Below are positions 1-10,345 of a DNA stretch of 64,000 bases, piece after piece. The notes beneath the pieces are model-generated. The model was not told the DNA's origin. It saw nothing but the letters and a program-made list of their open reading frames with translations, and did not search any database. Location of the stretch: positions 62,001 to 126,000 of the forward strand of contig CAJNDS010001513.1 of the NCBI GenBank assembly GCA_905221605.1, read 5' to 3'. How positions within the stretch are numbered: the first letter of the stretch is position 1; every line of letters starts with the position of its first letter. Source of the DNA: Symbiodinium natans (Eukaryota; Sar; Dinophyceae; Suessiales; Symbiodiniaceae). The position numbers and the translations under genes were made by a program.

Positions 1-100
1 TCGAAGCGTCTTCGACAAGCTTGGCGGTGACGTGCACGTGGCTATCCTGCGCACAACATTAGCTCCCCGAGCTTTTTCAGGGTTTAGGGCCAAGTTTAGG
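1..100 (+). other. Possible coding fragment at the window edge
   Basis: The plus strand reads VFDKLGGDVHVAILRTTLAP and runs off the left edge. Too short to judge. If real it would be the only plus-strand coding stretch noted. Confidence 0.2.
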
Positions 101-544
101 GTACAAAGAACTCTGAACCCAGCGACGTGATTTGAAGAATCGGCGCTGTTGTGTTGTGGTAAGCTTGCGACATGAGTACTGTGGCCAGTCTTTCAGCCTG
201 GGCCTTTGAAGAACTATTCCTTTCTCGAAGAGACGCTCAGGGAATGACTCCTGAATATCAATGATCGCGGAGATGTCGTCGGCCGGGAGATCTTTCTGAG
301 TCGCGAGTATCCTTCCGACACTGACCTTCAGTGGAGATCCCTGCTGCACAATTCCTACGGGCAACAAAGGCGACTCCTGCTTGCAAGGTGCTACCGGCTC
401 GGAGAAGCAGGGACAGCTCACTATGTAAGGGCTCATCTTTCCCGAATACGGCCTCAGAAATTTGTTTTTGTTTGCAGGGTTTAGGGTTTAGGGTTTAGGG
501 TAACTCCAAACAAGCCCATCAAGCATGAATGAACAGCGAAGCGG

Positions 545-612
545 CAGGCTCGATCCGGTTACCAAAGCGGGCGCCAATGTTCATGACCTTCTTGCTTGGC
601 CTGAGGCATTCA
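545..612 (-). CDS. Coding island, unassigned
   Basis: The minus-strand reading PSKKVMNIGARFGNRIEPAA is open between repeat tracts and follows a CCTCAG acceptor. Function not recognised. Confidence 0.4.
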
Positions 613-624
613 AGCTAGGCCCCT

Positions 625-735
625 GATTGCGGGAAACCCTACAGCCTATACCCTAAACCCTAAACCCTAAACCCTAGGCCCTAAACCCTAAACCCTAAAC
701 CCTGAACCCTAAACCCTATAAACCCTAAACCCTAA
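625..735. repeat. CCCTAAA telomere-like tract
   Basis: About 14 units of CCCTAAA with GGCCCTAAA and CCTATAAACCC variants, in one orientation. Confidence 0.95.
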
Positions 736-739
736 ATTT

Positions 740-826
740 TCTTCTGAAGGGGACTCGACGTTCCCAGACTCCCCACTTCGACGATCGTCAGACCAGCCCT
801 GTGGTTCGGGAAGGCGGCAGCATATA
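740..826 (-). CDS. Coding island, unassigned
   Basis: Two overlapping minus-strand frames are open (AAAFPNHRAGLTIVEVG and RLPEPQGWSDDRRSGESGN). Unique sequence lies between a CCCTAAA tract and an ATGTAT microsatellite. Frame and function are uncertain. Confidence 0.25.
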
Positions 827-827
827 T

Positions 828-960
828 ACACATGTACATACATATGTATATGTATATGTAAATGTATATGTATATGTATATGAAATATGTATATGTGTAT
901 GTATATGTATATGTATATGAAAATGCAGAAGTATATGTATGTATCATATAGGATGAAAAC
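828..960. repeat. ATGTAT microsatellite
   Basis: Irregular TATATG/TATGTA units. The open frames on both strands are low complexity. Confidence 0.95.
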
Positions 961-1106
961 ATGCATGAAAGTCATATGTATATACTCATGTGATTACTGT
1001 TCTTGTCACTGTTCGTCTTCTTCATATTACGTTATTCGTAATACAGTGCAACCAAGTTCACCCAGTCGCACCGTTCTCGCGCTGCTTGATGACCTGCATC
1101 TACGAG

Positions 1107-1405
1107 CCCTAAACCCTAAACCCTAAACCCTAAACCCTAAACCCTAAACCCTAAACCCTAAACCCTAAACCCTAAACCGTTGCAGCATGTGCAATACTGC
1201 CGTGGATTTGCAAGAGCGGGCCCTTCATACAGATACCCCAATAGCAGGATTCCTTAATCATAAGGACCCCAAGAAGGTACCCCGAATTTTGGAGACCCCT
1301 TTCGTGACCTGCTGAGAAAAGCCTAAACCCTAAACCCTAAACCCTAAACCCTAAACCCTAAACCCTAAACCCTAAACCCAAATATCCTAAACCCTCAACC
1401 CTAAA
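1107..1405. repeat. Two CCCTAAA tracts around a unique 140-bp island
   Basis: Near-perfect CCCTAAA at 1107-1178 and 1322-1405. The island between them holds the motif AAGAAGGTACCCCGAATTTT, similar to short hairpin elements elsewhere, and no clear exon. Confidence 0.9.
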
Positions 1406-2084
1406 TCCGAGGGCTGGGCAACGCTTCCGCGCCTCCTTCCTCGTCTTCGCAATGTCTCCGCGTACCTCCTGCTCCGCTAGCTCCAGGCCACTTCGCAAGA
1501 ACAAGAAGTCCTTTGCAATGCAGAGCAGAAGAGGTTTTGGGTTTAGGGTTTAGGGTTTGGGGTTTAGGGTTTACATGTTTGGGGTGTGATGCTCAGGATG
1601 GTCAGAACATGTTAGAATCTCTTTTTGCCTCTCTCTCTTCTGTAGCAGCTAATGTAAGACTAGTGGAAATAAGCAAAAGCAATAGCAACCAATAAGTACC
1701 AATAACAACGAGTGTGATTGTGAGGATCATGCTGGCGACATAAAGGTCAGCTCCAGGTATCACCATCACAATAGCACCATAATGATGATAAGCCTGAACC
1801 CTGAACCCTGAACCCTATAAACCGTCATGGGATGCAGCACGACCTGCCACCCCGCGCTAGTTCTACGCCGGGGGTGAGGCGCAGTGGCTTTTGTATCATC
1901 GCCCGCAAAGCAGACTCTCCACATTCGCGAAGCAACCCAACTCACCCGGCACTATACCTGAATTCACAGACTTCCTGGGAGCGAGATGTTTGACCTTGTC
2001 TGCTCAGAGACCCTAAACCCTAAACCCTAAACCCTAAATCCTAAACCCTAAACCCTAAACCCTACATGTGCTTTCGATTTCTGA

Positions 2085-2165
2085 GACACGCCCTGAATAC
2101 ACGAATCGGCGCGAGCTTCCGTCCGCTGCAGCGTCTTCTCGCGGCTCGGCTGCATGTCCATATTC
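2085..2165 (-). CDS. Coding island, unassigned
   Basis: The minus-strand reading MQPSREKTLQRTEARADSCI continues QGVSQKSK; basic and probably helical. It is flanked on the left by a CCCTAAA tract. Confidence 0.4.
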
Positions 2166-2257
2166 CTGACAAGCCACTCTATAGATCTCCAAAAAATTGA
2201 TAAAAAGTATTCTGGACTCAAAACGGTTCAATCCTGTTGGCTTCTGTGGGTTTAGGG

Positions 2258-2333
2258 CTTATGCAGCACCATCTCCGAAGAGCGAATATCGGGCGCCAGC
2301 GTGAAACATGACACTGCGCCGCAAGCCCAGGTG
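2258..2333 (-). pseudogene. Copy of the 30.94 kb exon, with a stop
   Basis: Shares CAGCACCATCTCCGAAGAGC and GCCAGCGTGAAAC with 30945-31010. The reading is VMFHAGARYSLFGDGAA followed by TAA where the other copy reads EA. It is flanked directly by a TTTAGGG tract at 2332-2412. It is either a decayed exon or an exon of a diverged paralogue with a splice site before the stop. Confidence 0.5.
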
Positions 2334-2412
2334 GGTTTAGGGTTTAGGGTTTAGGGTTTAGGGTTTAGGGTTTAGGGTTTAGGGTTTAGGGTTTAGGATT
2401 TAGGGTTTAGTG
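2332..2412. repeat. TTTAGGG tract
   Basis: About eleven uninterrupted units, directly abutting the copied exon at 2258-2333. Confidence 0.95.
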
Positions 2413-2714
2413 TTGAGAGCGAAGTTTTAAGGCTTCTCAGTATAGGGACTTCGGTACCCACCACAGGGTCTCAACAGAACTTGAACTGCTGTCGCCAAAG
2501 TGAGGGGCTCTGTGCCCGTCTGGGGGGCTTCCGAAATTGCCCTTATTATAAGGGAGTCTGCTATTTGAGGGACCATATTCGGGGTGTCTTATTTTCGTAA
2601 ACCCCCTTACTACACCTTGGACTTGTGGAATGCCAGCCGCTCGCGACCCGAGGCCCGAGCAGCAGGAGATGTGGAGAGCACACAAACCCGAAACGCTGAA
2701 TCCTATTTTGAGAC

Positions 2715-2830
2715 CTAAACCCTAAACCCTAAACCCCAAACCCCAAACCCCAAACCCCAAACCCCAAACCCCAAACCCCAAACCCCAAACCCCAAACCCC
2801 AAACCCCAAACCCTAAACCCTAAACCGCAA
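2715..2830. repeat. Tract dominated by the CCCCAAA variant
   Basis: A central run of about eleven CCCCAAA units with CCCTAAA at both edges, i.e. a locally homogenised variant. Confidence 0.95.
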
Positions 2831-3108
2831 AGCAACCTGAGGCCCTCAACCGTCAACCCTTAAGCCTTTTCTAGGTTCCTATACTGAGTGGTGCTTTAAA
2901 GCCAATGGAAGACGATTTATGAATAGGTTCCCTTGAAATGGAAAGAAGGGGAAGTTCAAAATGATCCCAAAGCACTACCCAGTATAAACCTCTGGCTGCA
3001 TGCTGCTGGGCGGCACAGGGGTGGTGCGAATTACACCCAGCACCGTAAACATCGCAAGCTCCAAAGCCAGAGGGAAGCCTGAGATCGTCGTTCGATTCTC
3101 TACGAAAT

Positions 3109-3182
3109 GGTTTAGGGTTTAGGGTTTAGGGTTTTAGGGTTTTAGGGTTTTAGGGTTTTAGGGTTTTAGGGTTTTAGGGTTT
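3109..3182. repeat. 8-bp TTTTAGGG variant tract
   Basis: TTTAGGG units pass into about seven TTTTAGGG units. Confidence 0.95.
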
Positions 3183-3954
3183 GCAAAGGGCTTACCTCAA
3201 AACTAGTCGCCTCTATACTCTGAAGGACCGGGGAACGCGCCGTGAATTGTTGGGTATAGCTGCCCGCCTTTTTGATAGCAAGGAGGGTTGAGAGGATCAG
3301 CTGGATAAAAAGTGTGATCCCCTTGTGGGTTTTCGTCAGGGCTCGCCTTGGCAGGTTTTGTGACCGTTTTAACATGAGCTATAGAAACTTCTTTAATTTG
3401 TATAGATACACGTGCCCCCCTTCCCCCAAAGGACCCTAGTTTAGAACAATCCCCCCCCCCCCCCCCCTCACGTTACGATTTTCGTGCTTCAGACCACAGT
3501 GTCTTTGGCTGCCCTTAGAAGGGACACTGGTTTGGATTGTGGGCTTATCCCCGCCACAAGCGGGCACGAGCTCGCCGAATACATGGTTTCATGCTTTATG
3601 AAACCAATCGAAAATGCCGCTTGCAGAATCTGCAACTCAAGGGACACCTCAGACTGGATCAGTCGAGCGTCTCATGGGCTTCAGGTACTCATCTTGATGG
3701 AAGGATGCGAAGACCTGTGACACATCCTTGGCACTTCACAGGGGTCTACTGGTGAAAGTCTCTCCACGGTATTACCTACGCCTTAACAAGGTCACGGTCT
3801 TGGTTTCCTTTGTTGCCTTGTTGGTACCTCTGCAACCTCGTGCCCGTGTGCGAAACCAACATGCCTGCACACTGGCCAGGGAGCTACGCAGCATCCGGCA
3901 CGGCGTTCGGCCCGCCAGGCAGCTGGAGACAGGGTGAAAGCATAGTGGCACAAG

Positions 3955-4012
3955 AAGCTGTTCCCCCTTCTGCTAACCGTCCTTAATAGGGATTATAGTA
4001 CCCCTTTCGGGA
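3955..4012. mobile_element. Family B MITE, half copy
   Basis: GTTCCCCCTTCTGCTAACCG then TCCTTAATAGGGATTATAGTACC. Only the left arm is present. Confidence 0.6.
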
Positions 4013-4360
4013 GACCAGAACGCCGAGCTTGCGCGGGGAAGCAGTGAAAGGATCAACACGCGGTGTCACCGACAGCTCGCTCTCTGTCCCTCTCTCTCTC
4101 TGCTGGGGATGTAGTGTCGGGTCCGCCACGTGCATGCAACCGCAATTGGATTGAGGGTACTCTAAACCGTACCCATATTCTGAAGTACTGATACTCTATT
4201 TCACAGACATGTGGATATGTTGTATGCAACCCTAAACCCTAAACCCTAAACCCTAACCCTAAACCCTAAAACCTAAACCCAACCCTAAACCCTAAACCCT
4301 AAACCCAACCCTAAACCCTAAACCCTAAACTCTCAACCTCAACCCTAAACCCCAGCTTGG

Positions 4361-4475
4361 TGAGTCCAATCCCTCTGCCTGCTTCCATGGGCGGCGCGTG
4401 GATCTCCAACATGGAGTCCAGCAACTCGATCGCAGTGCCCTCTTGGGCAGGCATCAGCAGCATGGCCACCTGTTT
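4361..4475 (-). CDS. Coding exon, unassigned
   Basis: The minus-strand reading VAMLLMPAQEGTAIELLDSM continues LEIHAPPMEAGRGIGL. It fills a unique island bracketed by CCCTAAA on its left and TTTAGGG on its right. It looks like a genuine folded-protein segment; family not recognised. Confidence 0.6.
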
Positions 4476-4865
4476 CGGTGTTTAGGGTTTAGGGTTTAGG
4501 GTTTAGGGTTTGGGGTTTGGGGTTTAGGGTGCTTTCTGCCGCCCTGATATCAGAATCCCCAGCTTCTGACAGCAAATGGCTCCTCGCGGGTGTTTTGGCT
4601 CTCGGACACAAGTAGAAAATGCCAAAAAGCGGCCTCCGAAAACATTATGGCTCGCAAGGCCTTCCCCTAACCAGAGCAAGAATGGGAGTCCCAAAGGCAA
4701 ACGGCAACTACAGCAAGTAAAAGGAACTATTCACATGTATTCTGACACGCGAGATTTGTTTACAGGTGCGCCTGCAGACATCTGTTAACCCTGAAGCTCA
4801 CAGCAAACGCGACCCTAAGACCATACCTACACACCTCCTACAACCCCCAAACCGTTAACACAACT

Positions 4866-4922
4866 AGCAGCCTCCTCCAGCTTCTTCTTGACCGCTCCCG
4901 CCTTTGCAGTTGTCTTGGGGGT
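4866..4922 (-). CDS. Short lysine-rich coding exon
   Basis: The minus-strand reading PKTTAKAGAVKKKLEEAAS is followed on the right by a G-rich run. Alanine/lysine helix composition. Function unknown. Confidence 0.4.
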
Positions 4923-5029
4923 TGCGTGGGGAAGGGGGGGAGGGGGGGAGGGGGGGATTTAGGGTTCGGGAAGGGCTTGGAATTCTAGGGCTTCGACTTT
5001 GTTTAGGCTTGGGGAAGCTCAGGGTTGGC

Positions 5030-5145
5030 CAAGCAGCATTGATGCCGTAGTTGGCCGATGCTGGGGCAGTCCAGTCCACGTCCCAACCCAGCGCATGAAA
5101 CATGCACTCCTCAGCTGTTGCACAGACTTCTTTGCGCCGAAGCAG
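5030..5145 (-). CDS. Coding exon, unassigned
   Basis: The minus-strand reading EVCATAEECMFHALGWDVDW continues TAPASANYGINAAW. It has amphipathic composition and balanced residues, unlike the repeat-derived frames around it. It ends against a TTTAGGG tract on the right (5145-5182). Function unknown. Confidence 0.55.
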
Positions 5146-5191
5146 GGTTTAGGGTTTAGGGTTTAGGGTTTAGGGTTTAGGTGCGTAACCA

Positions 5192-5305
5192 TGTAGTCTG
5201 ATACGGCTGTGGCACAGTGGCACTGCAAGGCCACAGTGTGGCCGCTTGGGTGAAGAACGAACTGTGCACTTGGGAGCAAATGGAGCCAGCGTCGCCAACT
5301 TTTTG
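5192..5305 (-). CDS. Coding island, unassigned
   Basis: The minus-strand reading QFVLHPSGHTVALQCHCATA continues VSDYMVT. Unique sequence between two repeat tracts. A second frame is also open, so the frame is tentative. Confidence 0.35.
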
Positions 5306-5495
5306 GGGCTTCGGGATTGAGGGGTTTTGAGTCTGGCGAACAAGCCCAAGCCCTACCCAAACCTTCAGACCAAATACAAGCCCTAAACCCGCCCTGACAG
5401 GACCGTCACTTCTCGTCCCCTCCTCCTAATTGTACAGAGATGATCTGGGAGAATGCTGACAATCATTTGGGCACTTGCCAAACCCCCCCCCCCCC

Positions 5496-5699
5496 CGGTC
5501 TCAATATACCCCAAAAACCCCCAAAGCACCCTCCAATTCTGCAGATAGGAAGTCCCAAAATGGTGCTCCCACTTTTACCCCCAAAGCACCATGCAATTCT
5601 CCAGATAGGAAGTCCCATAATGGTGCTCCCACTTTTATCCCCAAAGCGCCATACAATTCTCCAGATAGGAAGTCCCAAAATGGTGCTCCCGCTTCTTCA
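5496..5699. repeat. 60-bp tandem repeat, about 3.3 units
   Basis: Lines of identical 60-bp period. Each unit contains CCCAAAGCACCATGCAATTC, AGATAGGAAGTCCCA and ATGGTGCTCCCACTTTTA with a few substitutions. Because 60 is a multiple of 3 the array is open in several frames, but the reading is not convincing as protein. Confidence 0.9.
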
Positions 5700-5882
5700 C
5701 TAACCCTAAACCTTAAATCCTAAACCCTAAACCCTAAACCCTAAACCCTAAACCCTAAACCTAAGAAAACTCGTGCAGTCCGAGTTGCAACGCAAATAAC
5801 ACAAACGGTTGGCTGGTGTCCGGGCTCCCGAGGGTCCTGTTGGAGGTTCTGGTGCTCGTTAAGACTCAAGAAATCCCGCACT

Positions 5883-6012
5883 AGGGTTTAGGGTTTATAT
5901 AGGTTTAGAGTTTAGGGTTTATATAGGTTTAGAGTTTAGGGTTTATATAGGTTTAGGGTTTAGGGTTTATATAGGGTTTAGGGTTTAGGGTTCAGGGTTC
6001 AGGGTTTAGGGC
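5883..6012. repeat. TTTAGGG tract with TATATAGG insert period
   Basis: GGGTTTATATAGGTTTAGAG repeats four times and then passes into TTTAGGG/TTCAGGG. Confidence 0.9.
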
Positions 6013-6552
6013 AGGTCGCATGGGCCCCAACCGCCTAGAGCCACGATGCAGGTCACCAACATGCCCTTCCCATTTCGGGACCTAAGAATGCATGGTTGGT
6101 CGCCTACATCGTAGTCACATCGATCCAAATAGGCCAGGCTCGGTACTGGTTTAAGGAATCGGCCCGAGGGAAGCCACAATGGTGGCCCCTGAGACCCGAC
6201 GATCTCTGAGACTCAACAAGGGGAGAAAGGCCCGCCCGACAGGAATGGCGACAGACACACCAGGTGGACCACATCAAAGTATGTAGACCTCGTCGGCATC
6301 CCTCGTTGCAAAAGGTGGGGGGCTCCAACTGAACCTCGAAATCCCCCGCACTGCGAGACAAAAGCACTGGCACCTCGGTTTCTTCGCCGAGTCGAGAGCG
6401 TCTGCTGCCCGAGTGTGAGGGAGCCCGGTGTGAGCTCGGGCTCATACCTGTGCCCCCCGGAAATACCACTTGTCTTAACACTCCACCTTGGCTTAAATAT
6501 GCAGACCACCATGTCGTAAGTATTCCCATTGGCATGATTTCATATAGCACGA

Positions 6553-6625
6553 AACAAGGCCAAGTTCTAAGGAGACCAAATGAACCCTGAAAGGGTTTAC
6601 GGCTTACATACCCTACTAGGATTTT
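6553..6625. mobile_element. Family E fragment, one end only
   Basis: AAGGAGACCAAATGAACCCT followed by GAAAGGGTTTACGGCTTACATACCCTACTAGG matches the family E left arm. No matching right end follows before the CCCTAAA tract. Confidence 0.45.
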
Positions 6626-6984
6626 GCAGAAGCCCTAAACCCTAAAACCCGAAACCCTAACCCCTATAAACCCTAAACCCTAAACCACAAATTGTTGGGG
6701 GTTCATTTCGTCCCCGGAAGGAGGCCCAAGATACCCACCAAACCCTAAAACCCCTAAACCCTAAAACAACCCTAATCCGTACAAACCTACAACCTACAAC
6801 CTACAACCTACAACCTACAACTTACAACCCCAAACCCTAAACCCTAAACCCCAATTTGGGGGTTCATTTGGTGGACCCAAGATACTGCCAGCTATCGACC
6901 TCCGGCGCCCACCGGGACCACCTTCTGAGGGCCGCGGCCTTGCGGGGTCTTGCTTCGAAAGGCTTTAGGGCTTCGGGTTTGATT

Positions 6985-7150
6985 TTTGTTGTTTAGGGTT
7001 TAGGGTTTAGGGTTTAGGGTTTAGGTTTAGGGTTTAGGGTTTAGGGTTTAGGGTTTAGGGTTTAGGGTTTAGGGTTTAGCGTTTAGGGTTTAGGCTTTAG
7101 GGTTTAGGGTTTTTTGCCGAGCTGACTGGTTTGGGGTTAGGGTTTGGGAT
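6985..7150. repeat. TTTAGGG tract
   Basis: About 17 units, degenerating on the right (TTTGGGG, TTCGGG). Confidence 0.95.
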
Positions 7151-7431
7151 TTCGGGTTGGGGTTGAGGGTTGAGGATTTGCGGTTTACAGGGCCGCGGGT
7201 TTGGGGTGTACAGAGTTTCGACATTGGGCGTGTGAGAGGGGGGTGGAAGAAGGCCACGGAGGACCAAAGAGATTTGTCAGCACTTGGCACCCCCGCCGCA
7301 CATCCTTTTTTGTACTGCCTGACGCTGCATGCTCCATAGCATGGTCACTGAATCTGGCACTAAAAACCGGCTTCTACACAAGAAACTAAGGGCTTCTCTC
7401 ATCTCATGTAAGGGGACGTCAGGTCGCCACC

Positions 7432-7950
7432 TCACGCCAAGAGTTGGCCAGTGGCGACGGTGTTAGAGATGATCTTCTTCCACTTGTTGCCGTCAGGGAA
7501 GACGATGCCATCCTTGTCCCACTTGGCAACTACATCGGCGGGTCCACCTTTCTTGCTGAAGTCGATGGTGATGCTGTCAGAGCCTGCCTTGAAGTCGACC
7601 TTGGCCGTCCACCTCGTCATCACCTTCTTCTCGCACCCGGGGTTCCCATCGCCTCCTACCACCATGAGCGTGGCCGTTTTGTAGAGGTCATACTCGTAGA
7701 CCATCTTCCGGGGGCACATGGGGTGCTGAGGGTCGCTGTAGTACCCAAGCCAGAAGTTCGCATCATCGAACTCCGCCGTGGCAGGCGAAGCCAGCCCGGA
7801 GGCGCCCACGGCACCGGCCAGGCCCAAAAGGGCCTCACGCCGGCTCGCCTCTCCACGGCTCTCTCCCGCTGGCATCATGAAGCAGGTGCACCACGCCCCT
7901 GCGAGGAGTGCTGCCACGAGGGCTAGGCTGCGGGATCGGCGCACTGCCAT
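7432..7950 (-). CDS. Plastid-targeted, probably thylakoid-lumen, protein of unknown function (intronless)
   Basis: A 172-residue open frame with no intron; stop TGA at 7432-7434. The start chosen is ATG at 7950-7948 because a signal peptide follows at once (basic MAVRRSRS, then LALVAALLAGAWC, residues 9-21). A short region starting CFMMP (residues about 22-40) is typical of a transit peptide behind a signal peptide. SRREALLGLAGAVGASGLAS ending PATA is a twin-arginine lumen signal, with likely cleavage before EFDDANFW. The mature part of about 115 residues has YYSDPQHPMCPRKMVYEYDL, two or three cysteines, and a C-terminal KWDKDGIVFPDGNKWKKI motif. I do not recognise the family. A start 29 codons upstream is also open but would bury the signal peptide. 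Confidence 0.85.
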   Translation of the reverse strand: MAVRRSRSLALVAALLAGAWCTCFMMPAGESRGEASRREALLGLAGAVGASGLASPATAEFDDANFWLGYYSDPQHPMCPRKMVYEYDLYKTATLMVVGGDGNPGCEKKVMTRWTAKVDFKAGSDSITIDFSKKGGPADVVAKWDKDGIVFPDGNKWKKIISNTVATGQLLA

Positions 7951-8129
7951 GGCTTCTTCGCGCTTGCGGCGGGTGAGGCAAATGGGTACTGAGCTGTGTA
8001 GCTTCTGAAGCCGTGAGCTCGGGCCAAGGCCACGCAATCCAACTCTGCCTATCAGCCATCAGCTTCAACAGCAACAGCAACAACAAACATGCGAATAGAC
8101 TAGCAACAAGAAAAAAGCGATAACTACTG

Positions 8130-8232
8130 ACCTTTGAATGAAACCTAGTTATATAAGTGGGTGTATGGTCCATATACCTTGATGAATAGGGATTAGTGTC
8201 GTATAGGGCTTTTGACCCCATTTGGTCCCCTA
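8130..8232. mobile_element. Family E fragment
   Basis: Only the right end is clear (CATTTGGTCCCCTAGG, preceded by GTCGTATAGGGCTTTTGACC). It lies upstream of the plastid-targeted gene at 7432-7950. Confidence 0.45.
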
Positions 8233-8593
8233 GGAAAAATCTACAAGACCCTAAACCCTAAGCCCGCCTGCGTGAATGCTGCGACTGCTTCTGGGATTCC
8301 ATGCCAGAAGGCAAGCGCTCTCTTCGGCGTCCAAGGTTGCCCTGGATCTCGGGATAACTTGCGGACATCAACTAGGATGGCCCTTAAAACCTTCTGAAAA
8401 TTTTCCTGACTCTGATCCTCTTAAACCCAATAAGGAAAAAAACATTCAAAGTCCCAAGGGCATACCGAGCTAAAGGAGGAGAGGGGGAGAGCCTCAGAGA
8501 GTGAGAGAAAGAGCACATCAAAGCAGATTCAGGGCTTCCAACTTAAAGAACAAAATAGCAGAGGTGGGCTCAGATTACCAAAGGCCCCTCTGG

Positions 8594-8708
8594 TATCTTC
8601 GCGCTCCCTCGCCTCATCCAACCTGTAGTCCTTGCTGACGATCCGCCGCGTGTTAACCTCCCAGTTCACCTGCCGGCTCTCAACACGCGCACTCTCCTTG
8701 CGTAACGT
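8594..8708 (-). CDS. Charged helical coding exon
   Basis: The minus-strand reading LRKESARVESRQVNWEVNTR continues RIVSKDYRLDEARERED. Strongly charged, probably helical. Possible acceptors are CGCAAG near 8700 and CCGGCAG near 8674. Family not recognised. Confidence 0.6.
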
Positions 8709-8939
8709 AGAGGGCGTTAAACCGGAAAAGAAGAGCTAAATCAAGCAGAAGTTTAGTTTTTCGTGTCTTGTGTAGGGGATAGAAGCGCCTGGTATTGATA
8801 ATTATTATCTGCACCCCTGCGTTGTGCCCCCGCATATGTGCATGCGTAGGCTGCCGGCAATAACATGCAACTTCTCAAACCCTAAACCCTAAACCCTACC
8901 TAGACCCTAAACCCTAAACCCTAAACCCTAAACCCCAAA

Positions 8940-9012
8940 GCCCTCTTGCAGCCTTCTGGTAGATTTCTTTTGCGGCCTTCATCACCACGTTGGCCTGCTT
9001 TCCAGGGCAAGG
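8940..9012 (-). CDS. Short coding exon
   Basis: The minus-strand reading PGKQANVVMKAAKEIYQKAA continues RGLW. It is enclosed by CCCTAAA (8877-8935) and TTTAGGG (9024-9060). It may belong with the exon at 8594. Function unknown. Confidence 0.5.
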
Positions 9013-9704
9013 CAGGAGAACGATTTAGGGTTTGGGGTATAGGGTTTAGGGTGCCGGGCTTAGGGCTGTGGCCATGAAACTAGAACAGCCAAACCTTGAG
9101 ATTCGTGTAGGTTCAACCATGCGTAACTGAGCGTGCAGACTCCGGATCCAACATGAACTGGGACTTCGGAGCAAGTTGGTCTAGGCAGAACTGGGTGCGG
9201 CCGAAGATCCAGCTGGTTGCAAATGCCCATGCCCGCCACCATCAGCTTCCTTACAGCTTCGGTGGAGGCATTTCGGAGCGGTTGAATGTCAATTTGGCTC
9301 TGGAAGTATCCAAAACTACTATTTGCTTAAGAACCACCCCAAAATCGATTCTTCCTTATAAGATAGGCATAACTGTTCTCTTTAGATTTAATATGTCTTT
9401 CTTCTTGGCCTGTCACAAGGCTGCAGGAGCGGACCCTTCAATGACTTCCTATCCGAAGGAGCTCGGCACGAGATCCCAACGCCGGGATTCGGGCGCCGTG
9501 CCACATGGGGCTTGCTCTTACGAAAATAGCGGGCCCCTAACATAGGACCCCAACTAGCGTAGGATTCCCATATACTAAGGAGCCCAATGGGGTAGCAAAA
9601 TTTCGGAAACCCTAAACTCTAAACCCTAAACCCTAAACCCTAACCCCTAAACCCTAAACCCTAAACCCAAACCCTAAACCCCACATAACAGGGCGCCGTT
9701 GCGA

Positions 9705-9785
9705 GAACCCTTTGTGAGGAACCCTGAGGCGGGGACCTCCGATGGCTCCTTGGGGATATTTGACTCGACGTGCGCCCTCGAAGCT
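9705..9785 (-). CDS. Coding island, tentative
   Basis: The minus-strand reading AASRAHVESNIPKEPSEVPA continues SGFLT. It is bracketed by CCCTAAA (9608-9685) and TTTAGGG (9790-9870). No family recognised. Confidence 0.35.
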
Positions 9786-10231
9786 GCTCTATTTAGGGCT
9801 TCGGTTTAGGGTTTATAGGGTTTATAGGGTTTGTAGGGTTTGTAGGGTTTGTAGGGTTTAGGGTTTAGGCCAAGCTCCCGAATCAAGCCCACCTCTCTGC
9901 AGTCCCTGCGTTGATGACATTGAACCGGAACACTGCAACCGCACAAGATGGTGTCCTGACTCCTAAACCCTCTGAAGCCCCCTTGTCACGAGATGGGGCC
10001 TTATTTCGTGCCCCAAAGGCTACTTTGCTGCGACTAAATACATCCCAAAGCCTCAGTTCAGGCGTCACACCTGCTTCCTGGTGCCTAGTAGTGGGTTCCC
10101 GTTTTGAACTCTAAACCAACGAGAAGGTCCCACACCCTAAACCCTAAACCCTTTTCCCTAAACCCCAAACCCCAAACCCCAAACCCTAAACCCTAAACCC
10201 TAAACTCAAACCCTAAAGCCTAAACCCTCTT

Positions 10232-10345
10232 TCCATGCCAACAGCGTCGTGATCATCCCGGTGGACTTTTCCACCTTTGCCTCACGCCGGGACTTGTGGT
10301 GGCGTTCGTTCCGGTCCTCCTTGTCCTTCTGGTTCCTCGTTTTGC
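10232..10345 (-). CDS. Basic coding exon
   Basis: The minus-strand reading TRNQKDKEDRNERHHKSRRE continues AKVEKSTGMITTLLAW. The Arg/Lys/Glu-rich stretch suggests a nucleic-acid-binding or coiled segment. It is bracketed by CCCTAAA on the left and TTTAGGG on the right. Confidence 0.6.

Noticed and set aside
709-1126. Open frames rich in His/Ile or Met/Tyr near 0.7-1.1 kb
   Set aside because: They are read from the ATGTAT microsatellite.
4585-4610. GTTTTGGCTCTCGG as a relict dinoflagellate spliced leader
   Set aside because: It resembles only a few bases of the leader's 3' part and does not sit before a start codon of a supported gene.
6104-6550. A 148-residue minus-strand frame
   Set aside because: It is long by local standards, but composition and frame choice are unconvincing, a second frame is also open, and no motif or splice-site pairing supports it. 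It may be coding, but I cannot support it.
7444-7926. A 160-residue plus-strand frame opposite the plastid gene
   Set aside because: It is a shadow of the high-GC coding sequence. The minus frame has clear targeting signals and a conserved-looking mature protein.
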